A stretch of 51,270 nt of DNA from Ruminococcus sp. Lineage in GTDB: Bacteria > Bacillota_A > Clostridia > Oscillospirales > Ruminococcaceae. The stretch is from positions 1 through 51,270 of the forward strand of contig NZ_JAEEMU010000054.1 of NCBI RefSeq assembly GCF_016283395.1, written 5' to 3'. Made by a program: the position numbers and the translations under genes. The notes beneath the pieces are model-generated. The model saw only the letters and a program-made list of their open reading frames with translations. It had not been told where the DNA came from and ran no database searches. Position 1 is the stretch's first letter. Each line of letters begins with the position of its first letter. Below are positions 17,955 to 27,294 of this stretch, piece by piece.

Positions 17955-18001
17955 ATAAATATGCCGTAAAAGGCAAATGATATAATCAAAGGAGAAAAAC
18001 T

Positions 18002-20344
18002 ATGGAAATCAAAAAAATCATCGCAGCTGTAACAGCACTTGTGCTCGTTGGGGGAGCCTGCAATGTTACAGAGGGGAAAAACGTTATCAGCAGCGTTTGC
18101 GCAGCCGATACCGAGGCTTCTGCCGAGGTAGTAAAGGACGGTATCAAGTACAAAATAAGCAACGGTGAAGCGATTGTCAGTGGGGCAGAAGACGATTCTA
18201 TCGTTGATCTTGTAATACCTGATGAGGTGGACGGCTGTCCTGTTACAGCGATAGGCTACTGCGCTTTTGATGCGAGTAGTTCAGGTTGTCGGCATATTAA
18301 ATCAGTGGTTCTTGGAAAAAATGTAAAAAAGATAGATTCTCAAGCTTTTGATGAATGTTATGAGCTTGAAACTGTTACTCTTAACGATGAACTTGAATCT
18401 ATCGGTACATATGCTTTCAGCGGATGTTTCAGCTTAAAAGAGGTCAAAACAGGAAGCAAGTTAAAGGAAATCAAAAGAGATGCTTTTTGCCTGTGTGTAA
18501 ATCTGAAGAGCTTTGAGATAGGCGAAAGTGTAGAAGAAATACAAAGTGGAGCTTTTCAAAGAACAGGTATTGAAGTCTTTGAAGTTCCTGAAAGATTTGA
18601 AAAGGCCGAAAACGTTTTTGTTTCTTATGATATTCCAAAGGAGTATTGCGGTATCGTTAAAATAAAGAATCCGGAATGTGAACTCTGTGATGAAACTCGT
18701 TGGGAAAATACACTTATAGTCTGTGATGAAAATTCCAATGCAAGATATCAGGCAGAACGTTATAAATTGAACTGGTGTACTTTTGAGCAGTTTGAAAATG
18801 GGGATTACGATAAACAGGAATTGTCAGCGCTTGATCCTCTGATAACTTTAAGAGATTACGGTATGTCATTTAAAGAGACTAATGGTGGTCTCAAGGTAGA
18901 GGAAATACCTATGGTAAAAGACGGAACACTGGTCATTCCTGATGAGGTTGACGGCATACCTGTTGTTGAATTCGGAATGTATACCGAAGGAATACAATAT
19001 ATAAGAATAAATAGCAGAGTTGCAGAAGATGTAAAGGAAATAGTTCTCGGAAAAAACGTAAAGAGAATAACTGAACGTGGATTTGAGGAGTTCAGAAATC
19101 TCGAAGTGATCGAGGGCGGTGAAGGCCTTGAAGAAATAGGTAAGTACGCATTTGGAAGGCTTGATAAAGTTAAAAGCATATCATTTAGTGATAATATCAG
19201 GAATATTAAATTCAATCCCTGTGATGACTTTTTAAGTGAACTTGCATACGGCATGGAATTTGACGAGTCCGAAGGTGAACTTGTTATTACAGACATAAGT
19301 GAAAGTGCTTTAGAAGACGGAACTCTGGTAATTCCTGATGAAGTACAGGGTATGCCTGTAGCATATTTAAACGCAGCAGGTACAAAAAAGCTGGCTTCAT
19401 CAACTGAAAGTGAGGGATACACTCTCTCAGTTTATGTCTACCCGTCGTACAGGAGCAATTTTATACCAAGTGAAGTAAAGAAACAGATCAAAAAAGTCGT
19501 TATCGGCAAAAATCTAAAGGTTATTCCTTTAGAAACATTCAGTGGCTGCAAAAATCTTGAAAGCATTGAAGGCGGAGAAGGCGTTGAATATATAGGAAAC
19601 GAGGCTTTTGCAAACTGTGAAAAACTTGCTTCGCTGAAACTGTATGACAATGTCATAGAAATGAATGATTCTGCTTTCAGTGGCTGCACTAACCTTAAAA
19701 AGGTCGAGATAGGCAATGGATTAAAAGAAATAGAAGATAAAGCTTTTAGCGGCTGTACTAACCTAAAAGAGGTCAAGTTTGGCAACGGATTAAAGGAAAT
19801 AGGAAATTCTTCATTCAAAGGCTGCGAAGCACTTGAAGAGATCAGCTTACCGGATAGTCTTTCCGAAATAGGCTGGTATGCTTTTAATGGTACAGATATG
19901 AAAACTATCATTATTCCTGAAAACGTAAAAAATATCGGTGTAGATTCGTTTACATGGAAAGATGATGCTTCTGAAGAAAAAGTCATAGTCAAGATCTATT
20001 CTGCCAATTGTGATCTCTATTCAAATTCCATTGACCTGAAAAAGGTTGAAAAGATATATGGATATGCAGATTCAACTGCGAAAAAAATTGCAAAGATCAA
20101 CGGCGTCGATTTTTATGCTTTCGGCGATGCTAACGGCGATGATGGTGTTGATATGAGCGACGTTGTGCTTGTAATGCAGAGCCTTGCAAATCCTAACAAA
20201 TATGGCATTAACGGTACTGACGAGCACCATATAACAGAAAAGGGTATAGACTGTGCTGACGTTGAGGGCAACGGTAACGGTATCACCTCAAGCGATGCAC
20301 TAAAGATACAGAAGTACCTCCTCGGACAGGAAAATTTCTCGTAA
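18002..20344 (+). CDS. Secreted leucine-rich-repeat (BspA-like) protein with C-terminal dockerin
   Basis: This 780-aa protein has a signal peptide followed by many LRR_5 (Treponema pallidum/BspA-like) repeats of the form AFSGCxxLKxVxxxxxLKEI. The clearest are at residues 130-200 and 560-660. The segment LVIPDEVDGxPV occurs three times (about residues 75, 310 and 440), showing that the repeat block itself was copied internally. The C-terminal dockerin (about 706-778) is GDANGDDGVDMSDVVLVMQ plus the second repeat ITSSDALKIQKYLLG. Such LRRs usually bind proteins or host surfaces, so this is probably a binding rather than a catalytic cellulosome component. Strong ggag site before ATG. Confidence 0.88.
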   Translation: MEIKKIIAAVTALVLVGGACNVTEGKNVISSVCAADTEASAEVVKDGIKYKISNGEAIVSGAEDDSIVDLVIPDEVDGCPVTAIGYCAFDASSSGCRHIKSVVLGKNVKKIDSQAFDECYELETVTLNDELESIGTYAFSGCFSLKEVKTGSKLKEIKRDAFCLCVNLKSFEIGESVEEIQSGAFQRTGIEVFEVPERFEKAENVFVSYDIPKEYCGIVKIKNPECELCDETRWENTLIVCDENSNARYQAERYKLNWCTFEQFENGDYDKQELSALDPLITLRDYGMSFKETNGGLKVEEIPMVKDGTLVIPDEVDGIPVVEFGMYTEGIQYIRINSRVAEDVKEIVLGKNVKRITERGFEEFRNLEVIEGGEGLEEIGKYAFGRLDKVKSISFSDNIRNIKFNPCDDFLSELAYGMEFDESEGELVITDISESALEDGTLVIPDEVQGMPVAYLNAAGTKKLASSTESEGYTLSVYVYPSYRSNFIPSEVKKQIKKVVIGKNLKVIPLETFSGCKNLESIEGGEGVEYIGNEAFANCEKLASLKLYDNVIEMNDSAFSGCTNLKKVEIGNGLKEIEDKAFSGCTNLKEVKFGNGLKEIGNSSFKGCEALEEISLPDSLSEIGWYAFNGTDMKTIIIPENVKNIGVDSFTWKDDASEEKVIVKIYSANCDLYSNSIDLKKVEKIYGYADSTAKKIAKINGVDFYAFGDANGDDGVDMSDVVLVMQSLANPNKYGINGTDEHHITEKGIDCADVEGNGNGITSSDALKIQKYLLGQENFS

Positions 20345-20407
20345 CACAAAGAGTCGATAACGAATTATGTGTAAACGTAAAATGGTGCAATAGAAAAGAG
20401 TATGATA

Positions 20408-20430
20408 AGGCCGGCTGTGACAGCCGGTCT
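20408..20430 (+). terminator. Hairpin terminator after the LRR-dockerin gene
   Basis: CCGGCTG (20411-20417) pairs with CAGCCGG (20421-20427) around TGA, extended by AAG/CTT. The following bases (ATATATGT) make only a weak T tract. Confidence 0.6.
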
Positions 20431-20530
20431 TATATATGTGTGACATTCCATTCAGTACATATTTATGCGGCTGTCTGGCACTTTTTGATAAAATCGGATA
20501 TCTGATAATTCACGATTATCAGTAATATTC

Positions 20531-20559
20531 TTGCATTTTTGCAGCTGTGATGTTATAAT
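20531..20559 (+). promoter_or_regulatory. recQ promoter
   Basis: TTGCAT (20531-20536) and TATAAT (20554-20559) with 17-bp spacing, about 30 bp before the recQ ATG. Confidence 0.65.
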
Positions 20560-20588
20560 AAAAATAATAACATCGGTAGGTGGTGCAT

Positions 20589-22436
20589 ATGGACAAACTA
20601 ACGGTATTGAATGAATATTTTGGTCACAGGGAGTTTCGAAGCGGACAATCGGAGCTTATAGACCATATTATGGACGGCGGCGATGTGCTCGGCATCATGC
20701 CGACAGGAGCAGGGAAGTCTTTGTGTTATCAGGTGCCTGCTATTATGCTGAACGGCGTTACAATAGTTATATCTCCGCTAATCTCTCTTATGAAGGATCA
20801 GGTCAGTGCACTTGTAACGGCAGGCATCAGTGCTGCTTGTATCAACAGCTCTCTTATGCCTGAGGAATACTACGAAGTCATGCACCGCGCCTGCCGCGGC
20901 GAATATAAGCTGATATATGTTGCTCCCGAACGTCTTGGCACACAGGAAATGGAGCACCTTGTCTCGTCAATAAAAATAGCTATGGTCACTATCGACGAAG
21001 CACACTGTGTTTCGCAGTGGGGACAGGATTTTCGCCCGAGCTATCTTCATATCACCGAATTCATCAGAAGCTTGCCGCAGCGTCCGATAGTCAGTGCTTT
21101 TACGGCAACTGCCACGGATACAGTAAAAGAGGACATAGTTCGTTTGCTTGGACTTTATGAGCCGTTCTCCTTAGTTACAGGCTTTGACCGTGCTAATCTG
21201 TATTTTTCCGTGTTGAAGCCGCAGAACAAGTATGCAGAGCTGAAAAAACTGCTCGACGGCTTCGGCGACAAATGCGGCATAGTATACTGCATTTCACGCA
21301 AAAATGTTGAGGAGATCTGCGATAAGCTAAACGCAGACGGCTACTCTGCCACCAGATATCATGCAGGGCTTGCAGACGCTGAAAGACGTGCTGATCAGGA
21401 GGATTTCATATACGACCGCAAGAGGATAATGGTAGCGACCAATGCTTTCGGAATGGGCATAGATAAGTCAAATGTGTCGTTCGTCATACATTACAATATG
21501 CCTAAGAATATCGAAAGCTACTATCAGGAAGCAGGACGTGCAGGACGTGACGGCAGTCCCGCTCAGTGTATCCTGCTCTACGGACAAATGGACGTTCGCA
21601 CAAATAACTTCATGATAGAAAAAAGCCGCGAGGAGAATGATGACCTTTCCGATGAAGAGAAGGAGATCATGCTGGAACGCGACAGACAGCGTCTGAAAGA
21701 TATGACTATTTATTCGACAACGACAGGCTGCCTTAGAGAATTCATGCTCAGATATTTCGGCGATAAAGCGCACTCTTACTGCGGTAACTGTTCTAACTGC
21801 GTTAACGGCTTTGAGGACGTTGATATTACTGTCGATTCGCAGAAAATAGTCTCGTGCGTATTCAGAATAAAGCAAAAAGGACGCTATTTCGGAAAGAGCA
21901 TGGTGATAGATGTTCTTCGCGGCAGTGAAAATGACAGATTGATCTCTCTCGGCTTTGACAAGCTTTCAACATACGGTATCATGAAAGATGTAACTGTACA
22001 AACTATCCGTGCGGAGATCGATTATCTTGCTGCAAACGGATATCTCTGCTGTACTGATGACGAGTATCCTGTCATTGAGCTGACGTCGTTGTCTGCAAAA
22101 ATATTGAAAGAGCGAATACCTGTACAAATGAAGCTGCCGAAGAAAACTCCAAGAAGCAAACGACTTACAGATGAACAGATAGGCGTGAACGACCTGCTGT
22201 TTATGAAGCTCAAATCACTTCGCAGCAAGCTTGCGTCAAAGGCAAAAGTACCTGCGTATGTTGTGTTCTCTGATTCGGCTTTAATGGATATGTGCAGACT
22301 GCATCCTGTAACACGCGATGAGTTCCTGAATGTATCGGGAGTTGGCAAGCGAAAAGCAGAGCAATACAGTGATGAGTTCTGCCGCCTTATCAGTGCGCAC
22401 CTGAGTTCTCATCCTGACAAGAAAAAATATGATTGA
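20589..22436 (+). CDS. recQ: ATP-dependent DNA helicase RecQ
   Basis: This 615-aa 3'-5' DNA helicase acts in recombination and repair. It shows Walker A (MPTGAGKS, about 37-44), the DEAH box (DEAHCVSQWGQDFRPSY, about 136), SAFTATAT, and helicase motif VI (YYQEAGRAGRDG). The zinc-binding cysteines of the RQC region are present (CLREFMLRYFGDKAHSYC, then GNCSNC). The C-terminus has an HRDC domain (LHPVTRDEFLNVSGVGKRKA). The order helicase-zinc-RQC-HRDC is complete. I use the ATG at 20589 with the taggtgg site; GTG codons at 20580 and 20583 are in frame but overlap that site. It ends at a bidirectional terminator shared with the convergent chitinase gene. Confidence 0.96.
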   Translation: MDKLTVLNEYFGHREFRSGQSELIDHIMDGGDVLGIMPTGAGKSLCYQVPAIMLNGVTIVISPLISLMKDQVSALVTAGISAACINSSLMPEEYYEVMHRACRGEYKLIYVAPERLGTQEMEHLVSSIKIAMVTIDEAHCVSQWGQDFRPSYLHITEFIRSLPQRPIVSAFTATATDTVKEDIVRLLGLYEPFSLVTGFDRANLYFSVLKPQNKYAELKKLLDGFGDKCGIVYCISRKNVEEICDKLNADGYSATRYHAGLADAERRADQEDFIYDRKRIMVATNAFGMGIDKSNVSFVIHYNMPKNIESYYQEAGRAGRDGSPAQCILLYGQMDVRTNNFMIEKSREENDDLSDEEKEIMLERDRQRLKDMTIYSTTTGCLREFMLRYFGDKAHSYCGNCSNCVNGFEDVDITVDSQKIVSCVFRIKQKGRYFGKSMVIDVLRGSENDRLISLGFDKLSTYGIMKDVTVQTIRAEIDYLAANGYLCCTDDEYPVIELTSLSAKILKERIPVQMKLPKKTPRSKRLTDEQIGVNDLLFMKLKSLRSKLASKAKVPAYVVFSDSALMDMCRLHPVTRDEFLNVSGVGKRKAEQYSDEFCRLISAHLSSHPDKKKYD

Positions 22437-22465
22437 AATGATATTCTATATTTTTCCTAATATGT

Positions 22466-22498
22466 AAAAAACTCCCCGAATTGCTCGGGGAGATTTTT
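22466..22498. terminator. Bidirectional terminator between recQ and GH18 gene
   Basis: CTCCCCGA (22472-22479) pairs with TCGGGGAG (22485-22492). T runs flank it on the plus strand (22494-22498), and an A run at 22466-22471 gives a T tract on the minus strand. It serves both convergent genes. Confidence 0.9.
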
Positions 22499-22500
22499 CG

Positions 22501-23643
22501 TTATTCAATCAGCTTTTTCCTCATAGCGCACAGGTCAAACACATCAAGCCAGTCGTCTTTGCATAGGTCGCCAGCCTGCCAGTTTTTCAGTTCAGTATCT
22601 GGTTTGGCAAGCAGCCACATTTGCAAAAGTACAAGGTCAGAGACATTGAAGCTGCCGTCAGAATTAACATCACCTGCAACGGCAGTACCATTGCCGAGAG
22701 TATCATTTATCACTTTCAGCAGCGACTTTTCACCTTTTGCGTCCTGAGTCAGCTCCCATATCATGATTCCGCCGTAGTTCTTTGCAAGCTCGGCTTTCTT
22801 TGCAATAGTTTCGGCTCCGTTGTAGGTAATTCCGTTATATTTGTCCGCACTGTAGTATTCGCTTCCCTTGCTGACAATATCCCCAAAGGACATATATGAG
22901 TTCCAGTCAAGCTCACCGTCCGAGGTGTAGCCTCTGCCGTAGAACGGAACACCGAGAACCAGTTTCTCGCTTGGGATTTTCTTCTTTTGGGAGAAATAGT
23001 CAAGGCATTCGACGGAGTATTCGTATGAAGCGTGGGAGTACTTGTCCTCGTCATTGTCATAAGCCATAACGTTCACAAAATCAAAGAGTGCGAAGGTTTC
23101 GGGAGATACTTTCTCGGCTACCCACTGAGCTGTAGCAGTAGACATCTTCATATCTCTTGTGTCACAGAGAGTGCGCAGCTCCGCACACCAGTCCCCATAG
23201 TAGTTCCATATATTATTACTTGAGCCGAGCTCGATGTCGAGGTCAATACCGTCAAAGGCGTAGCTGTCGCAGTAGTCCATAATATTCGTGTTGAACGCTT
23301 CACGTTCCTCGGGAGTATCGAGGTGCTGTAAGTAGCCGTCACAGCCACCGCCGCCGCCCAATGCTGCAAAGACTTCTACATCGTGACTGTGTGCCTTTGC
23401 AATAATACTTTTCAGCTCATCTTCGGGAATATCACAGTATATCGTTCCGTTTTCGTCAGGATTGCAGAACGCTATATTGATATGCGTGAGCTGACTGAGG
23501 TCAAGGTTACTGAATGGTCTGTAGTTCCAGTCGGGAAGATAACCGACTATCCTGTGCTGAGATTTACTTTCCGCTACCGCTGAATATGTAGGTACGGCAA
23601 GAGATGCCGCGGCGAATATTGCAATTATCCTGTGAGCTTTCAT
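22501..23643 (-). CDS. Secreted GH18 glycoside hydrolase (chitinase-like) with C-terminal dockerin
   Basis: This 380-aa protein has a signal peptide (to about residue 24), a GH18 TIM barrel (31-310) and a dockerin (about 318-380). GH18 landmarks are VGYLPDW, AALGGGGG, the catalytic motif DGIDLDIE with the acid Glu at residue 138, VMAYD and the closing GGIMIWELTQD. The catalytic motif is intact, so hydrolysis of chitin or peptidoglycan-like N-acetylglucosamine chains is likely. The dockerin (GDVNSDGSFNVSDLVLLQMW, then CKDDWLDVFDLCAMRKKL) is of a different sequence class from those at 15948 and 18002. The ATG at 23643 has a strong GGGGAGGA site and its own promoter. Confidence 0.92.
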   Translation of the reverse strand: MKAHRIIAIFAAASLAVPTYSAVAESKSQHRIVGYLPDWNYRPFSNLDLSQLTHINIAFCNPDENGTIYCDIPEDELKSIIAKAHSHDVEVFAALGGGGGCDGYLQHLDTPEEREAFNTNIMDYCDSYAFDGIDLDIELGSSNNIWNYYGDWCAELRTLCDTRDMKMSTATAQWVAEKVSPETFALFDFVNVMAYDNDEDKYSHASYEYSVECLDYFSQKKKIPSEKLVLGVPFYGRGYTSDGELDWNSYMSFGDIVSKGSEYYSADKYNGITYNGAETIAKKAELAKNYGGIMIWELTQDAKGEKSLLKVINDTLGNGTAVAGDVNSDGSFNVSDLVLLQMWLLAKPDTELKNWQAGDLCKDDWLDVFDLCAMRKKLIE

Positions 23644-23675
23644 GCTGAGATCCTCCCCGTGATCATGTTATTTCT

Positions 23676-23704
23676 ATTATAAGCGACCGATGTATAATTG
23701 TCAA
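23676..23704 (-). promoter_or_regulatory. GH18 gene promoter
   Basis: On the minus strand TTGACA (23699-23704) and TATAAT (23676-23681) with 17-bp spacing, 33 bp before the start codon. Confidence 0.85.
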
Positions 23705-24005
23705 TCCACAGAAAATGGTAAGAAGTATAAAAAGGGAATAACAACGTTTGGTTTGAGGTTATCATGATAATTATATTAAAATTTGGCCACATAAGAATTG
23801 GTATAATTTGCTGAAATGTGTTGATTTGAGAAGTGAAATGTGGTAAAATATACCTATAAAAGGTGTTTTGTTATCTGTATAGGTAAGTAATATCAACATA
23901 AAGGGGAGTTTCCGCAAATAAGTATTGGCATTTACTTTGTGGATTTCTGATTAAGGAGATAATAACATATAAAATGTTTTAGAATAGTATGGAGGGAAAA
24001 AAGAA
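23705..24005. other. AT-rich intergenic stretch
   Basis: About 300 bp between the GH18 promoter and the mcrB remnant. I see only an imperfect hairpin (ACCTATA near 23854 with TATAGGT near 23879) and AT-rich -10-like hexamers. No gene is visible. Confidence 0.5.
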
Positions 24006-25136
24006 ATGCGATCCTTATCACAATTGGCATTTAAGCAGTTTAAATCAATATGTAATAAAATTGGCATTGAAAAAATAAAAGAGTATGCTTTAGAATACAA
24101 TCTTTTTGGCGGAAAAGCTAAATTACCTAAAAGTAAAATAGGAATAGAAATAATATATAAGAAAAGATATAGTTCAGCTTTTAATACTTTTGTTGAAAAA
24201 GAACTCAAAAAGATTGGTTACATGGATATTGATGATTTTCTAAGTGTAAATGTAGGTGATGTAAATAAAGCTAACACTGTTTTAGAAAAAGAACAGATAA
24301 GTAATGAGGTATCATATTTGAGTGAAATTATTGAAAGCTTGAAAGAATTAGGCGGCAGTGCTCATTTGTCTGAAATCAATGCCAAAATTCTTGAAAGGAA
24401 TAAATTACCTTATATTAAAACCAATCAAAATTGGCAGCGTCAAGTTAGCAACTCTTTATAGAGCCATTGTAGAGATACGCAAACTTTTAAAGAAGGAAAT
24501 AAAGAATTGTTTTATTCTGTTAATGGAATAGGTAAAGGCGTATGGGGGCTTATCGGATATAAGACTGATAAGAGTGATGAAACAATAGATTCTTTAACTG
24601 TAACAGAAAAAGACAATACTTACACAAAAAAAGATTTCTTTTCGCAAGTTTACATAACCGAAAAAACAGTACGACACCCTTGCCGCCTTGCTTAAATACA
24701 AGAAAAACATAATCCTGCAAGGCTCTCCGGGCGTGGGCAAGACCTTTACCGCTAAGCGTCTGGCGTATTCGCTCATGGCGAGAAAGATGATAGCCGTATC
24801 GAGTTTATCCAGTTCCACCAGAGCTATTCATACGAGGACTTTATCATGGGCTATCGTCCGAATGATGATGGCTCATTTGAGCTGAAAGAGGACGTGTTCT
24901 ATCGGTTCTGCCGTGATAAAGCCGAAAAAGATCCCGAACGTGATTATTTCTTCATCATCGATGAGATTAACCGCGGCAATCTCAGCAAGATTTTCGGTGA
25001 ACTGCTCATGCTCATTGAAAAGGACTACCGCAGCGAGACTGTAACTCTTGTATACAATACAGAACAATTTTCCATACCCGATAATCTGTATATTGAAATA
25101 AAACCTATCATTGGTAAACGCATATTTGTAAGCTGA
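24006..25136 (+). pseudogene. Decayed McrB-type restriction ATPase gene with winged-helix N-terminus
   Basis: Read through its lesions, this encodes one protein. It has an unrecognised N-terminus, a HARE-HTH-like winged helix (LKELGGSAHLSEINAKILER to LFYSVNGIGKGVWGL), and a McrB-type AAA+ domain with Walker A LQGSPGVGKTFTAKRLA and Walker B IIDEINRGNLSKIFGELLML. Lesions are an in-frame TAG at 24459, a frameshift in an A6 run near 24660, a frameshift at ATGGCGAG near 24777, and loss of everything after DNLYIE (about 25099), including sensor 1 and the rest of the GTPase. No McrC gene follows. McrBC systems cut modified foreign DNA; this one must be dead. The AT-rich start contrasts with its neighbours and suggests transfer. 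Confidence 0.82.
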
Positions 25137-25145
25137 TAGCAAGTT

Positions 25146-25264
25146 GTCGGATACTGTCATTTCCCCGAACATAAAGGCAGTATCACCAAACTACTTTGAA
25201 AAGTCACGACTGTCTGAAAAAGAAATGCCATTATTTTGAAAAATACGAAGATAATTCGTATTGA
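25146..25264 (+). pseudogene. Fragment with Cys/His (zinc-ribbon-like) pattern, frameshifted
   Basis: Two frames together read GYCHFPEHKGSITKLL and then KSHDCLKKKCHYFEKYEDNSY followed by a stop. The spaced pairs (C-H, H, H-C, C-H) look like a metal-binding tail. The first half (25149-25195) and the second half (25199-25264) are in different frames, so it is broken. It abuts the mcrB remnant and is probably debris from the same insertion. I cannot name the family with certainty. Confidence 0.4.
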
Positions 25265-25298
25265 GCAGCTATTGAGCAAATACAAGCTGCAAATAGAA

Positions 25299-25330
25299 GA
25301 AAAAAGGCTTCTCCGAAATGAGGAAGCCTT
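25299..25330 (-). terminator. Terminator of the MATE gene
   Basis: On the minus strand AAGGCTTC and GAAGCCTT form the stem, followed by TTTTTTCTTC. It lies about 90 bp after the MATE stop codon. Confidence 0.75.
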
Positions 25331-25420
25331 GGCTATTTGAAGCTGTTTACATACAATGCGGATACAAACATCGGATAAGATACTTATGCTCTGACAAACT
25401 TATTGAGCGTATAATATTTT

Positions 25421-26776
25421 TCAAACTATTGTAGTTTTATTTGTAAAATGCATTGTTTTTTTGAAATGTATGTATACTGCAAAACACATGATGATCTGCA
25501 AAACTGTGGAACACGGAGTTGCAAGGCCTATCCTGAACAGAGAACAGTTTCCTGTCTGCTGCATAAGGAATGCAACTGGTATCCTCACAAGGAAAGCTCC
25601 ACATATACCTTGTATCATAACAAACTTAGTTTTTTCAATACCGTTGTAGAAACCTATAAAGCAGAATAGGAAACAGGTAAAAAGGCAGTCGATGGCATAG
25701 GCTTTCAGATAATCCCATGCAGCGGCAACTATATCAGGATTGTCGGAGAATACTCCCGAAAGCAAATTGCCATGAAAGAACGCAAGGAAGAACATAACAA
25801 CACCGAACAGTAGTGATACTGCAATACCGCTTTTGAGAGCTTTCACGGCACGGTCTGTGTGTCCTGCACCGTAGTTCTGAGCAACGAATGCGGACATGGA
25901 CTGCATAAAGGCTATCGGAACGAGCATGATGAAAGCACAAACCTTATTTGCAACACCTACACCAGCTGATGCTGTAACGCTGATATGGTTTACAATAGCA
26001 AGTATTACAAGAAACGAAATACCAACAAGGAAATCCTGTAATGCTATAGGCGTACCGATACGGATAATGTTTTTAGCGTGGATCTTTTCCATTTTCAGAT
26101 TCGTTCTGTGAAAAACAAAAGGCAGTTCCTTTCTCCTGATAATAAAGAATGAAATGATAACACTGACAAGCTGCGCCATGACTGTTGCAAGCGCAGCACC
26201 TGTCGCGCCGAGGTTTAAGACAGTAACAAACACAAGATCACCTATGATATTGAACACGCAAGCGACACCGACTGCAATAAGCGGTGTCTTGGAATCTCCA
26301 AGGCCTCTGAATATACTGCCGAGCAGATTATAGGCTGTGATGATGAGAAAGCCTCCGCCGCAGATCCTGATATAGCTTTTAGTCAGGTCAAACGCCTCCT
26401 CGGGAGCTTGCATGATAGCTGCAAGTCCTCCGGCACCTGTTACACTGATGGCAGTGAATATTGCTCCTGTTATTGCAAAGATGATGAGACCTGTTCCAAT
26501 CGTCTGAGCAGCATCTTCGGGACGTTTCTGTCCTATACGCTGAGCGACTGAGACCGTGATGCCCATAGAGAAACTGACAATAAGGTTGGTCAGTGTCTGA
26601 AGTATCTGTGAACCCGTGGAAACCGCAGATACATCGGCATCTGTTCCAAACTGACCTACCACAAGGAGATCAACTGCACCGTACAGCGATTGAAGAAACA
26701 TCGCAAAAAGTACAGGCAGCATGAATCTCAGAAGCTTAGAAAGTATCGCTCCATCAGTGAAGCTGTTGGTTTTCAT
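25421..26776 (-). CDS. MATE-family multidrug/metabolite exporter
   Basis: This 451-aa membrane protein has about twelve hydrophobic helices and the MATE opening MLPVLFAMFLQSLYGAVDLL with VVGQFGTDADVSAVS. Duplicated halves are also visible (GLGDSKTPLIAVGVACVFNI; FVAQNYGAG). MATE proteins export drugs or metabolites by Na+ or H+ antiport; the substrate cannot be told. The ATG at 26776 has a clear GGAGGT site. It has its own perfect promoter and a 100-nt leader with an intrinsic terminator and a 7-codon open frame, which suggests inducible expression. Confidence 0.94.
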   Translation of the reverse strand: MKTNSFTDGAILSKLLRFMLPVLFAMFLQSLYGAVDLLVVGQFGTDADVSAVSTGSQILQTLTNLIVSFSMGITVSVAQRIGQKRPEDAAQTIGTGLIIFAITGAIFTAISVTGAGGLAAIMQAPEEAFDLTKSYIRICGGGFLIITAYNLLGSIFRGLGDSKTPLIAVGVACVFNIIGDLVFVTVLNLGATGAALATVMAQLVSVIISFFIIRRKELPFVFHRTNLKMEKIHAKNIIRIGTPIALQDFLVGISFLVILAIVNHISVTASAGVGVANKVCAFIMLVPIAFMQSMSAFVAQNYGAGHTDRAVKALKSGIAVSLLFGVVMFFLAFFHGNLLSGVFSDNPDIVAAAWDYLKAYAIDCLFTCFLFCFIGFYNGIEKTKFVMIQGICGAFLVRIPVAFLMQQTGNCSLFRIGLATPCSTVLQIIMCFAVYIHFKKTMHFTNKTTIV

Positions 26777-26790
26777 TCATATACCTCCAC

Positions 26791-26841
26791 AAAAAAAGCC
26801 GGACAAAACAGCAGACGTTTCAGCCTATAGTCTTATCCGGC
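26791..26841 (-). terminator. Attenuator terminator in the MATE leader
   Basis: On the minus strand a 12-bp stem (GCCGGATAAGAC with GTTTTGTCCGGC, two G-U pairs) is followed by seven T, just upstream of the ribosome binding site. It lies between promoter and gene. Upstream GGCA (about 26856-26859) can pair with TGCC at the base of the 5' arm and could act as an antiterminator. Confidence 0.8.
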
Positions 26842-26843
26842 AT
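26820..26843 (-). CDS. Possible leader peptide MPDKTIG before MATE gene
   Basis: A seven-codon open frame (MPDKTIG, stop) begins exactly at the 5' arm of the attenuator stem. Leader peptides of this kind control several drug-resistance genes by ribosome stalling. A ribosome on this frame would break the terminator stem. The ribosome binding site is weak (GAGGG about 14 nt upstream), so this stays a suggestion. Confidence 0.3.
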   Translation of the reverse strand: MPDKTIG

Positions 26844-26873
26844 TACATTTAAATGCTTTGCCCTCGATGCAGC

Positions 26874-26902
26874 ATTATACCACATATAAACGCAAATGTC
26901 AA
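26874..26902 (-). promoter_or_regulatory. MATE promoter
   Basis: On the minus strand TTGACA (26897-26902) and TATAAT (26874-26879) with 17-bp spacing. Confidence 0.87.
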
Positions 26903-27078
26903 TATTATTTATTCATAAGCATATTCATACTAACTCAGACAAATCATCTTAAAGCGGTTATTCTGCTATTGACAACGATCAGCAACCGATGAATTGGAAA
27001 GTGTATAATACATTTTAAGTATCAGAAGTATAAAGTTAAAGTGATGATATAAAACATACTGAACAGATAATAAAACGT

Positions 27079-27101
27079 GCAGCTTCGGCTGCTCTCTTTT
27101 T
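27079..27101 (+). terminator. Orphan terminator
   Basis: GCAGC-TTCG-GCTGC followed by TCTCTTTTT. No gene precedes it on this strand. A TATAAT-like hexamer near 27005 could drive a short RNA of about 90 nt that ends here, or it is left from a lost gene. The rest of the 26.9-27.29 kb gap shows nothing else. Confidence 0.6.
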
Positions 27102-27294
27102 ATCTATGTATATTTGATATATTATTGATTATACTATCGGCATTTTACACAAATCATACATGATGATTTGTATCAAATAACTAATATAATTCTAAAATGT
27201 GCGATATTAATAAACAATTAAAACTATCTTTCAAATGTGATGTTATGATTAAATAAAGCAATAAGTTTGCTGTATAAATTAAGGGGGAATTTAT

